55,222 nucleotides of DNA from IMG/VR virus record IMGVR_UViG_3300046740_000635, positions 1 to 55,222 of that record; one strand, written 5' to 3'. Below, piece by piece: positions 16,901 to 25,567 of the stretch. The stretch's first letter is position 1. Every line of letters starts with the position of its first letter. Made by a program: the position numbers and the translations under genes. The notes below the pieces were generated by a model, which was not told the DNA's origin, made no database searches, and saw nothing but the letters and a program-made list of their open reading frames with translations. The DNA comes from a virus.

Positions 16901-19900
16901 TGCATGATATGATCGAGCAGCGTGTATTCGGCGCCGCTTTGGGCTCTGCGTAACCCCAGCCCATCACGTACCAGATCAACGAAACTACTCCATACGGACC
17001 GCCCGCGCGGACGCGGTTGCATACCAAGCGACGTCATTTTCTTACGGAACTTGTCCGACGCCACGAGGCTATTGGCGAAAGACCACAAGTCCGCGTTGGT
17101 CATCAGCATCGTATGCAACTCATGCTCGTTGCTTAGCGCATACATGATGCTTTCAGCCTGGCGTTTGGTTTCCGGGACATTCTTACCGAACTCTCCCACG
17201 GCCAGCTTATCGCTGAAACCTTCCCTGAGCGCCTCCGCTATCGCGTGCAGGGCCTGAAGATCTTTATGTCCTGGGTCGTGCTGCCGTAAAGTTTCTATGT
17301 AATGGAAGAACGCCGAGTGCACCATCTCATGCAGCGCCGTCTCCAGGTGCGTCCCATGCTGATGCTCCAGGTCAAGGTTGACCATGATATGTTCGAGGCC
17401 GGGATCCTGTTCGTAATGGCCGTAAGTCCGTTGTCTTATCCGGCCGATGTCCTTATCACCGATATAGCCCAGTTCGTGCCCTCGTTCCGCCGTTACTACG
17501 GGAATACCACGCGCCAGTTTGTATAGTTGCCGGGCCAGTGCCGCCAGATCAGGACGTTCCGCGATGACCAGCGGGTCCTGCATGATGTTGCGCGCCAGAT
17601 CCTGGTCGGTGAATGGCACATCGTATTGTTCCGATGTGCGTATCGCGTGTTCCACGCCGGCGGTCAGGCGCGAGTCCGTTAATACCCGTAACGAATTGGC
17701 TGATGTGGGATCGATGCCCGTGGACGTTGGCGCGTGTTCCAGCGTTTCGCCGCCGCCACGCTTCGCCAGGCTCTCCCTGAACGCCGCGCGCGTGGCCATG
17801 GCCTGCGCCTGATCGGCGACGGTACCCACGGGGTCCACGATCCTGGCCCGCGCTTCCTTCAGCGCCGCGATGCGCTCGGGCGCGACCTGAGCCAGTCTGC
17901 CTTCCAGTATTTTGGTTCGCTCGGCGTATTTCTCGCGGGCCTCCTTCGCCGCTTCGGCGGTCCGGGGTTTCTGTTTCGCGCCCGGCATGTCCTTCTTCGC
18001 GCCCGCCAACAGGTGCGCGTCAAGTTGCTTCCGGTGCGTCTCGGCCAGCAGCGGGTTGCTCACGCGTTTGATCTCGGCGTCGAACGCGGCGGCCAGGCTC
18101 GTGGCATCGGCGTTGCGCGGTCGCCCCACGGTGCCCTTTTTGTCGAACTCGGCCTGTGCCTGTTCGACCGTCATGGGATCGGTCGGATCGAGTACCTTGT
18201 TGATGTAGTCGGCGGCCTTGCGCTCCTGGACATGCGCGACCGTGACGGGTTTGTTCTTGGTATCGAGTGCCATGGTCAATCCGGCGCTCTCACCCTCGCC
18301 ACCGCCCACGGCGGTCTCCTCGATCCCTTCAGCGGACGTGGGCTTATCAACCTTGCCGCGCTTCTGTTCCTCCTCGCGTACGACCGAGGCTTCGCTACGC
18401 GTGGGTTCATCGCCGGTGCGCGTGACCAGACGCTCGCCCATGACCTTCTTGTGGAACAGCTGCGCCAGATCCTCGCGGGCTTTTTGCGTGACCTCCGTGC
18501 CGCCGGCGCGTGGCGCCATGATACGATGCGCGATATCGACCAGTTGCTCGCGCGAGCCGTTGCTCATGTGCACCAGGTTGCCCAGGTCCCGCAGTGCCTC
18601 CGTCATGGCCTTGCCCCTGGGCGTCCCTGGCGGCAGCCCTCCCATGGCCTGCTTGCGCACGGTCTCTATGTCAGCGAGCGCCTGGCCCCGCGCCAGTTCA
18701 GCGGCGCGCACGGTCTGTAGGTCATCCGTGGTCGGCGCGGCGGTCTCTTCCTCGCGCGCGACGTAGGCCTGGGGTCCGGCCTTCTTCTCCGGGATGACGA
18801 CGGTGGGTTGCTTCTTGCGGCCCTTGGATGCCGCGACCGCCTTCTCGACGGCGGGTTTCTCGGCCGGGACCGGGGCCTCCGGAGTTTTCCCGCTTTGTTT
18901 CGTATCGACAAGGGTCGCCAGTTCTTCCTCGGTGGGTCCGGCGGCCACGGTCTCGCGCGTCTTGCGTAACGTTTCGGCGGACGAGCGCATGCGCGCTTCC
19001 AGATCGGCCTGGGCCGTCGAAGGGCGCTCGGTAGCCGGTGCCGAAGGGAGTGAAGTCTCCGGCACCGGCGGAGCCACGGTTTCCCTCGGGGGAACCAACC
19101 CCTCGGACCGCTCTGGGCGTGATGCGGGAACGCCCGGCTCGACGGTAGAGGTTGGCGGAGTCGGTGTCGACGCCGCTTTACGCCGCTCCTCGCGGTCGTA
19201 GCGCGTGGCCACGTCGTTCGGCGACATGTTCTTAAGTTGTGTCGGCGACGCGCCGTATTCGCCGACCAGCACGTCCACCATCTCGGATTTTGTCTTGCCC
19301 TTGGACGGGCGCTCGCCCGGTGCCTGGGGTTTTACTCCCGGAGTAACCGGTGGTGTGGACTCTGGTGGCGCGGCCCCACCGCCGCCGCGTGGAGCGGCTG
19401 GCGGTGGCTCCACGGGTGTGTTGGGTGGCGGCGGTTCACGCGGGAACATCTCGCCCTGCGTGGGCGCTGGCGGACGCACCTGGGTCGTGGGGTCGAACAG
19501 GTTGCCTTGCGATGCTTCCGGTGGGAGCCCTGGCTGCACGCCGGCTATGGCCGGCTCGCGCGGCGCTTGCCCCGCGCCCGCCTGACCCTCGGTGAACATC
19601 TCGCCCTGGCCCGACATGCCGGGCAGCATGCCCTGGCCCGGCGTCGTGGGGTCGAACGCCGGAGGTGGCGGTGGCGGCGGTGGCCCCAGCGCCTCGCCCA
19701 GTGCCGCCACCGCGTCGGGTGGCACGCCCTCGGGGGGTCTGACCTGGGGTGCTTCCGGTCTGACCGGGTGCAGCGCGCCACCGGCGGCGCCTATGACCGC
19801 GCCCGTCAGCGCGCCGCTGGCGACACCCCGCGCGATGGCACCCTGGTCGAACTCCTGCCGCGTGCCGATGCCCTGCTGGAACTGCTGACCGATGGCTACG

Positions 19901-21015
19901 TTGGCGCCGCCCTGGCCGCCCATGAGCGCCGCGCCCTCGCCACCCCCCACCACCGCGCCCAGCAGGCGCCCCTTGCCACCCAGCTTGCCCAGCACGCCCC
20001 TGGCGGCCAGGCTCATGGCGCCCTGACCAGCCGCCGCGCCGACCAGTGCCGCCTCCAGCATCATCGGGTCGATGGCCTGCTTTTTCAGCAACTCCTTCGC
20101 TTCGGTGTCGGAATAACCGCCGCGCCGCATCTCGGCGTAGGCCGGCGACTGCATCATCGTGGCTTCGGGCGTGTTCTTCAGCGTCTCGACGGCGCTGTTG
20201 TACTGCTCGCCCATGTTCTGCAGGCCGAACGTGCCCATCTCGCCGACGACGCCACCCGCTCTGGCGACCTTCGTCGCCGCGCCCACCAGTGACATCGCCT
20301 TGATCGCCAACCTGCCCACCAGGGCGGCGGGCAGCAGCGTCATGGCGATGTCGGGGATCAGGTTGATCGCGTTGGCGCGCATGTAGGTAAGGTAGCCAAC
20401 CTCGCCCGGCGTCGGGATGTGGTTACCCTGCGCGTCGACACCGCCGAACATCGAGGCCGACAGGCCACGTTTCAGCGATGGCGAGCCTTCCTCAAGCAGC
20501 TTGTCCATCCACTGGCTGACGTTGTCGCGCTGCTGGTCGGTCCATGCCTTGGTCGACGGGTCGGCGCCGACCTTGTCCTCGAAGTAGCGCGCGGCGCCCA
20601 GCACGCCTTCGAGCGCGCCGCCGCCACCATGCTGGATCGTAGTCCACAGGTCGCCGAAGAACCCCCGCTCGCGCGACTCGTCGCTGACACCCGAGTGGCC
20701 ATACGTCTCGCCCGGCGTGGCATCCCTGGCCTCATCCAGGCTGAGCGTGCGATAGCGCGGTGTTGTTGGTGTCGGAAGCGCGGTGCGCGGCAGCGCACCG
20801 GGTTGCTCTGGAGTGGGCCGTGTCGGGATGGGCTGCGCGTATGGCTGCGTGAAAGCCTGTGTCGTGGGCAGGCCCGTGGGCTGGCCGCCGTAGCCGCCCT
20901 GCGACGGGAGGAACTGGCGGTTGAAGTCATTCTGGAACGCGACGTCGTACTGACTGGGTTGCTCTTCGGGCTCTGGCTCACGCGTGAGCGTGTCGGTGTT
21001 CGGGGCGAAGGCCAT
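13927..21015 (-). CDS. 2362-aa polyvalent/internal virion protein with zincin and PLxRFG-like region
   Basis: A giant protein likely carried in the virion and injected. The N-terminus is Pro/Gln-rich. Residues about 220-260 and 320-410 hold Gly/Ala-rich hydrophobic segments that could cross a membrane. Residues about 410-650 are a Pro-rich linker. A metallopeptidase-like motif HEMVH is at residues about 1229-1233 (ALHEMVHSAFFH). The C-terminal third has PIMQFKQYG (about 2040), resembling the PLxRFG element of large polyvalent phage proteins. It follows the transglycosylase protein with a 3-base gap. Position and size match ejection proteins of podoviruses. No RNA polymerase motifs of the N4 type are seen. 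Confidence 0.75.
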   Translation of the reverse strand: MAFAPNTDTLTREPEPEEQPSQYDVAFQNDFNRQFLPSQGGYGGQPTGLPTTQAFTQPYAQPIPTRPTPEQPGALPRTALPTPTTPRYRTLSLDEARDATPGETYGHSGVSDESRERGFFGDLWTTIQHGGGGALEGVLGAARYFEDKVGADPSTKAWTDQQRDNVSQWMDKLLEEGSPSLKRGLSASMFGGVDAQGNHIPTPGEVGYLTYMRANAINLIPDIAMTLLPAALVGRLAIKAMSLVGAATKVARAGGVVGEMGTFGLQNMGEQYNSAVETLKNTPEATMMQSPAYAEMRRGGYSDTEAKELLKKQAIDPMMLEAALVGAAAGQGAMSLAARGVLGKLGGKGRLLGAVVGGGEGAALMGGQGGANVAIGQQFQQGIGTRQEFDQGAIARGVASGALTGAVIGAAGGALHPVRPEAPQVRPPEGVPPDAVAALGEALGPPPPPPPPAFDPTTPGQGMLPGMSGQGEMFTEGQAGAGQAPREPAIAGVQPGLPPEASQGNLFDPTTQVRPPAPTQGEMFPREPPPPNTPVEPPPAAPRGGGGAAPPESTPPVTPGVKPQAPGERPSKGKTKSEMVDVLVGEYGASPTQLKNMSPNDVATRYDREERRKAASTPTPPTSTVEPGVPASRPERSEGLVPPRETVAPPVPETSLPSAPATERPSTAQADLEARMRSSAETLRKTRETVAAGPTEEELATLVDTKQSGKTPEAPVPAEKPAVEKAVAASKGRKKQPTVVIPEKKAGPQAYVAREEETAAPTTDDLQTVRAAELARGQALADIETVRKQAMGGLPPGTPRGKAMTEALRDLGNLVHMSNGSREQLVDIAHRIMAPRAGGTEVTQKAREDLAQLFHKKVMGERLVTRTGDEPTRSEASVVREEEQKRGKVDKPTSAEGIEETAVGGGEGESAGLTMALDTKNKPVTVAHVQERKAADYINKVLDPTDPMTVEQAQAEFDKKGTVGRPRNADATSLAAAFDAEIKRVSNPLLAETHRKQLDAHLLAGAKKDMPGAKQKPRTAEAAKEAREKYAERTKILEGRLAQVAPERIAALKEARARIVDPVGTVADQAQAMATRAAFRESLAKRGGGETLEHAPTSTGIDPTSANSLRVLTDSRLTAGVEHAIRTSEQYDVPFTDQDLARNIMQDPLVIAERPDLAALARQLYKLARGIPVVTAERGHELGYIGDKDIGRIRQRTYGHYEQDPGLEHIMVNLDLEHQHGTHLETALHEMVHSAFFHYIETLRQHDPGHKDLQALHAIAEALREGFSDKLAVGEFGKNVPETKRQAESIMYALSNEHELHTMLMTNADLWSFANSLVASDKFRKKMTSLGMQPRPRGRSVWSSFVDLVRDGLGLRRAQSGAEYTLLDHIMQPVTDIAQRAAKFNEKYLHPDPRLRADSAPLAWSAHEAFGERASHVAERTLDAVGDNLKPGAFRNLLSTIHFDRLIDRFRSKFQDGDVNHAVAIRTAQEHAQVASDRFLRKFAPRFAEVARELVKHDDVAELMNDAGYARAALGTREADANAHLTTPDERAQLSALQSRFDAMTPEKQALYVKTRDLLTEKYAVERQAVADNLVNRFMPNATDAEKALMRHTMASKERLDAFLSDPDNAAIAQDHKRIARGMAKLTRMGFVDGDYFPMRRYGDFVVEYGGQPGDPGYGVQFFEKPSEAAAFRNKQLADGVADVQDVRERNDIVAQRQMRLSPVVDEMIAAVRRDPALRAHANALEEMAAHLQMQYASGQERATARRRYVAGASKDVARALGTDLQASGRRIGTIMHGGERDAAFERMKAFNDQRAGAGDGDSVLRDQLYHELRKRFQNGDELNHAGGFALARKVSAFGYAQSMMSLSRVAVEAAEMHMKMAVFIGARHGFGRAALELSRSLKDLAPSIIGKGARNTLDALIGKPLSSVNYDFAEMAKQRLLTRGYDGSEVNRFFKHFTDLGLFGNTEAASLRELSRPTTAGNLWDRFLEISSATTHASDEMSRISGAWAAFRTARGKGEGIKDAMDFAENTLRKAPNYSVANRARITTEKGMFGRAAAPIMQFKQYGLNETWLIANLMRDSFGKGVDPAVRKEAFLQFTGTVMMHSLMAGALTWVADPVRYLGGAYDLATGHKPKDRVLEMRQWLAKTIGPTLGEIVGQGVPHLFGADMSHRLGVNNMLNIPQLNGYSPKDFAEFGGHLMLGAAGEDVGSIVSGMAKMMDGELRGGAVAMLPRILRDPVKAYGLATKGAVDARGKQILAPSKISPLDVAYQAVGIAPSSVSEARMGRQAIVQARDHMNETRSRLVQRWLEADPGDRAAVMSDIRRFNADGNVNFGSKITHDQLLQQLNERRKGTLHPGAFGLRLPKAGERQLMETGSFANH
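15227..15241. repeat. dispersed palindrome copy (TCACTACCGTCGTAA)
   Basis: A copy within the 2362-aa gene that contains one of the four exact ACTACCGTCGTA 12-mers. Here it is in the antisense orientation relative to the gene. Confidence 0.55.
17493..17507. repeat. dispersed palindrome copy (TTACTACGGGAATAC), weak
   Basis: A weaker copy inside the 2362-aa gene. The left half-site is exact; the right half deviates. Confidence 0.35.
19332..19346. repeat. dispersed palindrome copy, perfect (TTACTCCCGGAGTAA)
   Basis: A perfect 7-1-7 palindrome inside the 2362-aa gene, in its Pro-rich linker region. Confidence 0.6.
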
Positions 21016-21018
21016 GGC

Positions 21019-24000
21019 TCATGCCACCCGTCGCCTGGGCAGCCCGGTCAGGTCCTGGCCGTAGCCGGATTGTAGCGCGCCATAGGTCCCGGCGCCCGCG
21101 CCGATGCCCGTGTTCTGGGGGTTGACCACCGACGGCATCATGTCGGGCGCGCCACCCGTGGGACGTGCCGGTGATAGCGGCGTGGGCGTCAGCGCCGGAG
21201 CTGGTACGCCGGGGGCCCTCAAGGGTTCCGATCCGGCGAGGCCGATGAGTGCCTTCAACCCTTCGCCCGCCGCGTGAGGTATGGACTGAACAATCTCACC
21301 TTTTTGGTTCTTGATGGCGTAACCCGGCGTGCCGTCCTTGGCGGTGACCGCCTGCAGGCTGAACTGACGCGCGGTCGGACTGCCTGGCCTCGCACCCGCC
21401 GATAATCCGTCGGCGAAATACTTGGCGGCCGGCGCGGCTATACCGGCGCCGCCTTCCGATGGTGTCATGATAAGCTGTTTGAAGATGGACCCGGAACGCG
21501 CGTATTCCTCGGCGTCCGTCCCCGCCGGTATCTCTCCCGGCGGATAGTAATCCTTCACCATACCGGAGACGTCTTTATCCCGCTCGCCACGAGCTTTATC
21601 CACCTCTGTCTTGTGCTGCAGCTGTTGTTGTTTCATCGCGATATCCGCGTTGGCTTTGTCTATCGCGGCCTGCGTCCGCAGACCCACGTTCTCCGCTTTT
21701 TGGGTTTCGATCTCAGGCCGCGCGTTCGCCCACCTGGCCTGCGCGTTGTGCAGGTTGATCTCGGCGTTGACCTTCTGATGATCCTGCAAGACCTTGGTAT
21801 AGGTCTGCGGATTACGTAGCTCGATCATCTTCTGCGCCAGGACTTCGTGCGTGATATGTAACGGACTGCTGATCGGGTCGCCATGACTGCCGTCGGCGAT
21901 TTTATAAGCCCAGATCTCGCCGTTCTTATCCATGCCGGCGCGCGCGTAGGCGCCGTCGGGGAAGAACGCGTATGATTTCAGCACATGGTTTATGGCGCCC
22001 TGCGTGTCGCCCGCCAGCAACGCCTGATCGGCGGCCATGAGATGCGACACCGCGCCCTGGTGGCTGACCTGGGCAACCCACTCCTGCGCCATGCCCGCCA
22101 TTTCGGGACGCCCGCTGATGATCAGGTAGTGCTCCATCGCCGACTGCATGCCGCGCCAACGGTCGGTGTCGCCCAGCCCGGCGGGACCGGACTGCTGCAG
22201 CTTCTCCAGCACCCCGTCCGGCCCGGCCGCCGCGTTCGCCGCCACCAGTTCCGGCACGTTGTAGGGTTTATGCTCCGGCGTGCCACCGGGAACCATGGCC
22301 GTGGTGAGCTGCGTGGTGGGGAACATGGTCTTCATGTTCTGCACCTGGTCCGCGCGCTCCACGCTGCTGGCGGCGTAACCGTCCCAACCCATGCGCGCCA
22401 CGTCTGGCAGGCGATGCGGCCCAGCCCGATAGGCGAACGCGGCCTGCACCGTGTTGTAACCGAGGCCACCGAAAGTACTGTCGCCCGTCGCCAGGTATTT
22501 ATAATATCGCACACCGAGACGCAGGCTGTCGTAATCGTCCAGCGGGTTCAGTTCGTGCCGGGGGTCGATAAGGTCTCGCGTATCGCCTATGACCTGCGTT
22601 AATCCTTTCGCGTCGGTGACGACGCCATTCTTCCCCGTGCCATGGGTAAGCCCTGACTTCCACTGGCTCTCGCGCTCGATGGTCGCCGCCATGAACGCGC
22701 GGTCGAGGCCCTGGGCACCCTCGGCCTGAATGGCCTTGTCCATCAGGGCCAGCTTGTCGGGATGCGCGTGCTCGGCGCGCCGCAAGGCGCCGTAATCCAC
22801 GGGTGGCGCCAGCAAGGGTGGCGTGGCCTGCGACTGCTCGACCGTTCCGCCGGTGCCCGCGACCACGACCGGACCCGGTGGCGGGTGCGCCGGCGCACCC
22901 GCCGTGGGTGGTTGCGCGGGTGTGAGCGCGGTCGGTTGCGCGGTGGCGGGCGCGGCGGGCGCGGCCGGGGGCGGTTGCGATGGTGGCGGGATCTGCACCG
23001 GTGTGTTCGAAGCGGCGGTGCCGACCGGGGCCGGGGGCGCGTATGCCAGGCTGGTGGGTTGCTCCTGACCCGTGGGCTCGGCGGCCTGCGCGGACCCTAT
23101 CGGGTTGAGCATCCCCATGAGGCGTCCGCCCAGGGACGGCGGCCCGGCCGCCAGCGGCACGCGCCCGCCCGGCGTTCCAGGAGTACCTCCCGGCACGGCG
23201 GGGTTGCCAGGGTTGAACGGCGCGCCCTGTTGCGGTGGCGGCGTGTAAGGCTGACCCGGTTGCGTGCGGGGGATCGGCGCGTTCGGATCCTGCATGGTCT
23301 GGTAGGGCGGTGGCGGTCCGGAGGGAGACCCCGGCGGACCGGCGACGCCCGCCGCGTTGTAAGGCGTGCCAGACATCTGCGATTGCGCGGGCGGATAGAC
23401 CGTAGCACCTATGGGTGCGTTAGTGATCCCGCTCCGACCCGCCCACGCGCTGGGGCTTGTGCCCAGGCCCAGACTGGCACCCACGGGTGCCGGCGGATAC
23501 ACAGGCGCGCCCGAGGGAGAACCCGGTGCGCCTTGCACACCCGCCGCGTTATAGGGCGAACCCGACATCTGCGTCGGCGGCTGCGACATAACGCCGACAG
23601 CGGGACCCGAGGGAGAACCTGGCTTACCCGGCACACCCGCCGCGTTATAGGGCGAGCCCGACATCTGTGATTGCGGCCGGGGAAGTCCCGTCGATACGTC
23701 GTAGCCACCGTAAGGCAGCGTGCCGTTATCCGTCCTGAATGTTCCGTTCGGCCGGTTCAGCGTCGCGTCCGAAGGATAAACCGATGGTGGTCGCGCACCT
23801 CCCGTGGTCGTAGGCGTCAGCCCCGGCTCGACATCGCCCGGTCCCGGCTCGCCACCCGTCGGTCCGCTCTCGGTGGGTTTGGCGCTGACCGGCCCGGCCG
23901 GTAACGTGGTTTGCGCCGGCGCTCCCGGACCGCCCGGGGGTGCCGGGGTTTGCTGCGCGCCAGGGAAACCCTGCTGGCCGGGTACCTCGCTCACCCCGGC

Positions 24001-24168
24001 CTGTTGCTTCTCCAGCGCTTCCTGTTTCGCCCGATCTTCTTCGCGTTTCCTGTCGATCTCGTCGAGCGCGACCTGGCGCCGAACGCCCTGGTAGGAGTCG
24101 TACAGGTTGAAGATACTCTGCGCGCCCTTGAACAGCCCATCCGAGAACGAACCCAGTGGAAACGCCAT
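21019..24168 (-). CDS. internal virion protein with lytic transglycosylase domain, 1049 aa
   Basis: A large ejection-type protein. Residues about 55-440 are Pro/Gly-rich low complexity with at least three copies of a 20-residue unit, QMSGSPYNAAGVxGxPGSPSG. An SLT-type lytic transglycosylase follows: AATIERESQW with the likely catalytic Glu at about 500 (ES dipeptide), then AKGLTQVI, and NTVQAAFAYRAGP. This part would cut peptidoglycan during DNA entry, like the transglycosylase of T7 gp16. The rest (about 620-900) is helical. It precedes the 2362-aa gene in the same operon. Confidence 0.85.
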   Translation of the reverse strand: MAFPLGSFSDGLFKGAQSIFNLYDSYQGVRRQVALDEIDRKREEDRAKQEALEKQQAGVSEVPGQQGFPGAQQTPAPPGGPGAPAQTTLPAGPVSAKPTESGPTGGEPGPGDVEPGLTPTTTGGARPPSVYPSDATLNRPNGTFRTDNGTLPYGGYDVSTGLPRPQSQMSGSPYNAAGVPGKPGSPSGPAVGVMSQPPTQMSGSPYNAAGVQGAPGSPSGAPVYPPAPVGASLGLGTSPSAWAGRSGITNAPIGATVYPPAQSQMSGTPYNAAGVAGPPGSPSGPPPPYQTMQDPNAPIPRTQPGQPYTPPPQQGAPFNPGNPAVPGGTPGTPGGRVPLAAGPPSLGGRLMGMLNPIGSAQAAEPTGQEQPTSLAYAPPAPVGTAASNTPVQIPPPSQPPPAAPAAPATAQPTALTPAQPPTAGAPAHPPPGPVVVAGTGGTVEQSQATPPLLAPPVDYGALRRAEHAHPDKLALMDKAIQAEGAQGLDRAFMAATIERESQWKSGLTHGTGKNGVVTDAKGLTQVIGDTRDLIDPRHELNPLDDYDSLRLGVRYYKYLATGDSTFGGLGYNTVQAAFAYRAGPHRLPDVARMGWDGYAASSVERADQVQNMKTMFPTTQLTTAMVPGGTPEHKPYNVPELVAANAAAGPDGVLEKLQQSGPAGLGDTDRWRGMQSAMEHYLIISGRPEMAGMAQEWVAQVSHQGAVSHLMAADQALLAGDTQGAINHVLKSYAFFPDGAYARAGMDKNGEIWAYKIADGSHGDPISSPLHITHEVLAQKMIELRNPQTYTKVLQDHQKVNAEINLHNAQARWANARPEIETQKAENVGLRTQAAIDKANADIAMKQQQLQHKTEVDKARGERDKDVSGMVKDYYPPGEIPAGTDAEEYARSGSIFKQLIMTPSEGGAGIAAPAAKYFADGLSAGARPGSPTARQFSLQAVTAKDGTPGYAIKNQKGEIVQSIPHAAGEGLKALIGLAGSEPLRAPGVPAPALTPTPLSPARPTGGAPDMMPSVVNPQNTGIGAGAGTYGALQSGYGQDLTGLPRRRVA

Positions 24169-24170
24169 GG

Positions 24171-24908
24171 TCAGGTTACCCCCGCTTCACGCCGGAGCCG
24201 GGCCAGGGAGGGCGCGATGGCGTCGATGATGACCTGCAACCGCGCGTCGTACTCGGCCCATATCTCCGGATGGTATTCTTTGAGATAGCCGGCGCGCCCC
24301 TCGCTCCACCACGCCGAACACCGCGCGCAATCGGGCGAGCCGGTCATGTGATCGTAAAGCCTGGGCAACGGCACGTTCTCGGAGCGTAAGTAATCCAGCA
24401 CTTCCTGGTGCGTCCAGTCCAGCACCGGCAACCATAGCTCCATGCCGTCCGCGACCGCGCCCGACATGACAGGCAGGCGGGGCATGTCGGCGCGCTTGCT
24501 GCCGCGTATGATCAGCGTGATCCCGTCGGCGCGCATGCGCTCAAGCAGCGGCAGCATCAGGTTGGCGTAGCAGCAGTCGTATCGCGAAGAGAGCGCGCTT
24601 TTTGCCTCGCCCATGAGTCGGCCGACAGGATGATGCGAGTAAGGCATGAGGTCCGTTGGCAATCCGTTTGCCGCGATCCATCCTGTAACGTTCGTTTCGA
24701 TGCGAACGAACCGAGGGGCGAATGCTTCAACAAGCGATACGTTTTCTCGCATCTCGGGCAGAAGGTCGCCCGTGTCGAGGTGGTAAATGGTGATCTCATG
24801 GAGACAGTTCCTGAGGAGTTGGATGCACGCACGGCTGTCCTTGCCTCCCGAATAAGAGAGCCCGACCTTCTCGTGCCGGTCCAGCGGCGAGTAGTCCATC
24901 AACCTCAT
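24171..24908 (-). CDS. PAPS/APS-reductase-like PP-loop protein, 245 aa
   Basis: An adenine-nucleotide alpha-hydrolase of the phosphoadenosine-phosphosulfate reductase family. The PP-loop SYSGGKDS spans residues about 18-25. A CC pair at about 112-113 (DCCYANLMLPLL) and CARC at about 194-197 match the CC...CxxC pattern that binds a 4Fe-4S cluster in APS reductases. DndC-type phosphorothioation proteins share the fold. I chose the ATG at 24908 because it overlaps the methyltransferase stop (ATGA); a longer start at 24923 is possible. The substrate is unknown. Coupling with a methyltransferase suggests a joint modification of a nucleic acid or small molecule. Confidence 0.82.
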   Translation of the reverse strand: MRLMDYSPLDRHEKVGLSYSGGKDSRACIQLLRNCLHEITIYHLDTGDLLPEMRENVSLVEAFAPRFVRIETNVTGWIAANGLPTDLMPYSHHPVGRLMGEAKSALSSRYDCCYANLMLPLLERMRADGITLIIRGSKRADMPRLPVMSGAVADGMELWLPVLDWTHQEVLDYLRSENVPLPRLYDHMTGSPDCARCSAWWSEGRAGYLKEYHPEIWAEYDARLQVIIDAIAPSLARLRREAGVT

Positions 24909-25567
24909 CTGCGCCGCGCCCACCAGATGATCGGGCGCACCCCCGAGAAGATCCGGTCATGCAGATCCGGATCGATGAACATGGAGCGGAACACCTCGTT
25001 GCTGCCCTGGGGCAGCAGGAATGCTTCGAGGTCCCACCCGGCGACGCGGTTGACCACGCGCAAACTGTCGAACGGGATGAAGCGCGCGCCCAGATGTTGT
25101 AACGATAGCGCATCATCCTCGGCGCCGAAGCGGGCGCAGTCGAACACGAACAGCTTACCGCCCGGCCGCACCACCCGCCACGCCTCGCGCAGCGCGTGCA
25201 CGAACCCGTCCGACTGGCACAGGGAATACAGGAACATGGCGCCGTCGAACGACGCCTCGTCGAACGGCAGCTCGTGCATGTCGCAACAGAACGTCGCCAC
25301 GTCCGGCGGCGCCTGCGACAACTGGAACGAATTGTTGTTGACCAGCCAGAACCTCAGGTCGGGACGTAACTCCCGTAGTAAACGGACCGGCTCGCCGAAC
25401 CCGCACCCGATGTCCACCCAGGTCGAGTCCTGGTCGGGCGCCATGTGCCCCAGCAGGATCGCCATGTGCTCGCGGTCGTCCTTGTCCAGCCGGCATCCCT
25501 GCAGCACGCGGATGCCCCTGGCGAGCGCGCCGCGCGACGCCTCGGTGAGTTTGTCCTGGTCGATCAT
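24905..25567 (-). CDS. class I SAM-dependent methyltransferase, 220 aa
   Basis: A Rossmann-fold methyltransferase. Motif I is WVDIGCGFGEP (Asp about 52), followed by MHELPFDEASFDGAMFLYSL and WRVVRPGGKLFVFDC, typical of class I enzymes of the UbiE/type 11 kind. I see no NPPY or PC motif of DNA methylases, so a DNA target is not indicated. The ATG at 25567 overlaps the stop of the upstream ejection protein gene (ATGA). It is followed by the PP-loop reductase with another ATGA overlap, so the two are co-translated. Confidence 0.88.
   Translation of the reverse strand: MIDQDKLTEASRGALARGIRVLQGCRLDKDDREHMAILLGHMAPDQDSTWVDIGCGFGEPVRLLRELRPDLRFWLVNNNSFQLSQAPPDVATFCCDMHELPFDEASFDGAMFLYSLCQSDGFVHALREAWRVVRPGGKLFVFDCARFGAEDDALSLQHLGARFIPFDSLRVVNRVAGWDLEAFLLPQGSNEVFRSMFIDPDLHDRIFSGVRPIIWWARRR
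25367..25381. repeat. dispersed palindrome copy (TAACTCCCGTAGTAA)
   Basis: A copy inside the methyltransferase gene with an exact right half-site. Confidence 0.45.

Noticed and set aside
15583-16953. 456-aa and other long + strand frames over the 2362-aa gene
   Set aside because: Same shadow pattern; no ribosome-binding site or family match, while the - strand frame has motifs.
13927-21015. N4-like virion RNA polymerase
   Set aside because: Size is suggestive, but the T7/N4-type RNA polymerase motifs are not seen; zincin and PLxRFG-like elements are seen instead.
23300-23700. CRISPR-like array in the 1049-aa gene
   Set aside because: The repeats are in-frame protein repeats (QMSGSPYNAAGV) of uneven spacing, not conserved direct repeats with spacers.
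24171-25567. Dnd phosphorothioation system
   Set aside because: Only a DndC-like fold protein is present; DndA, B, D and E are missing.
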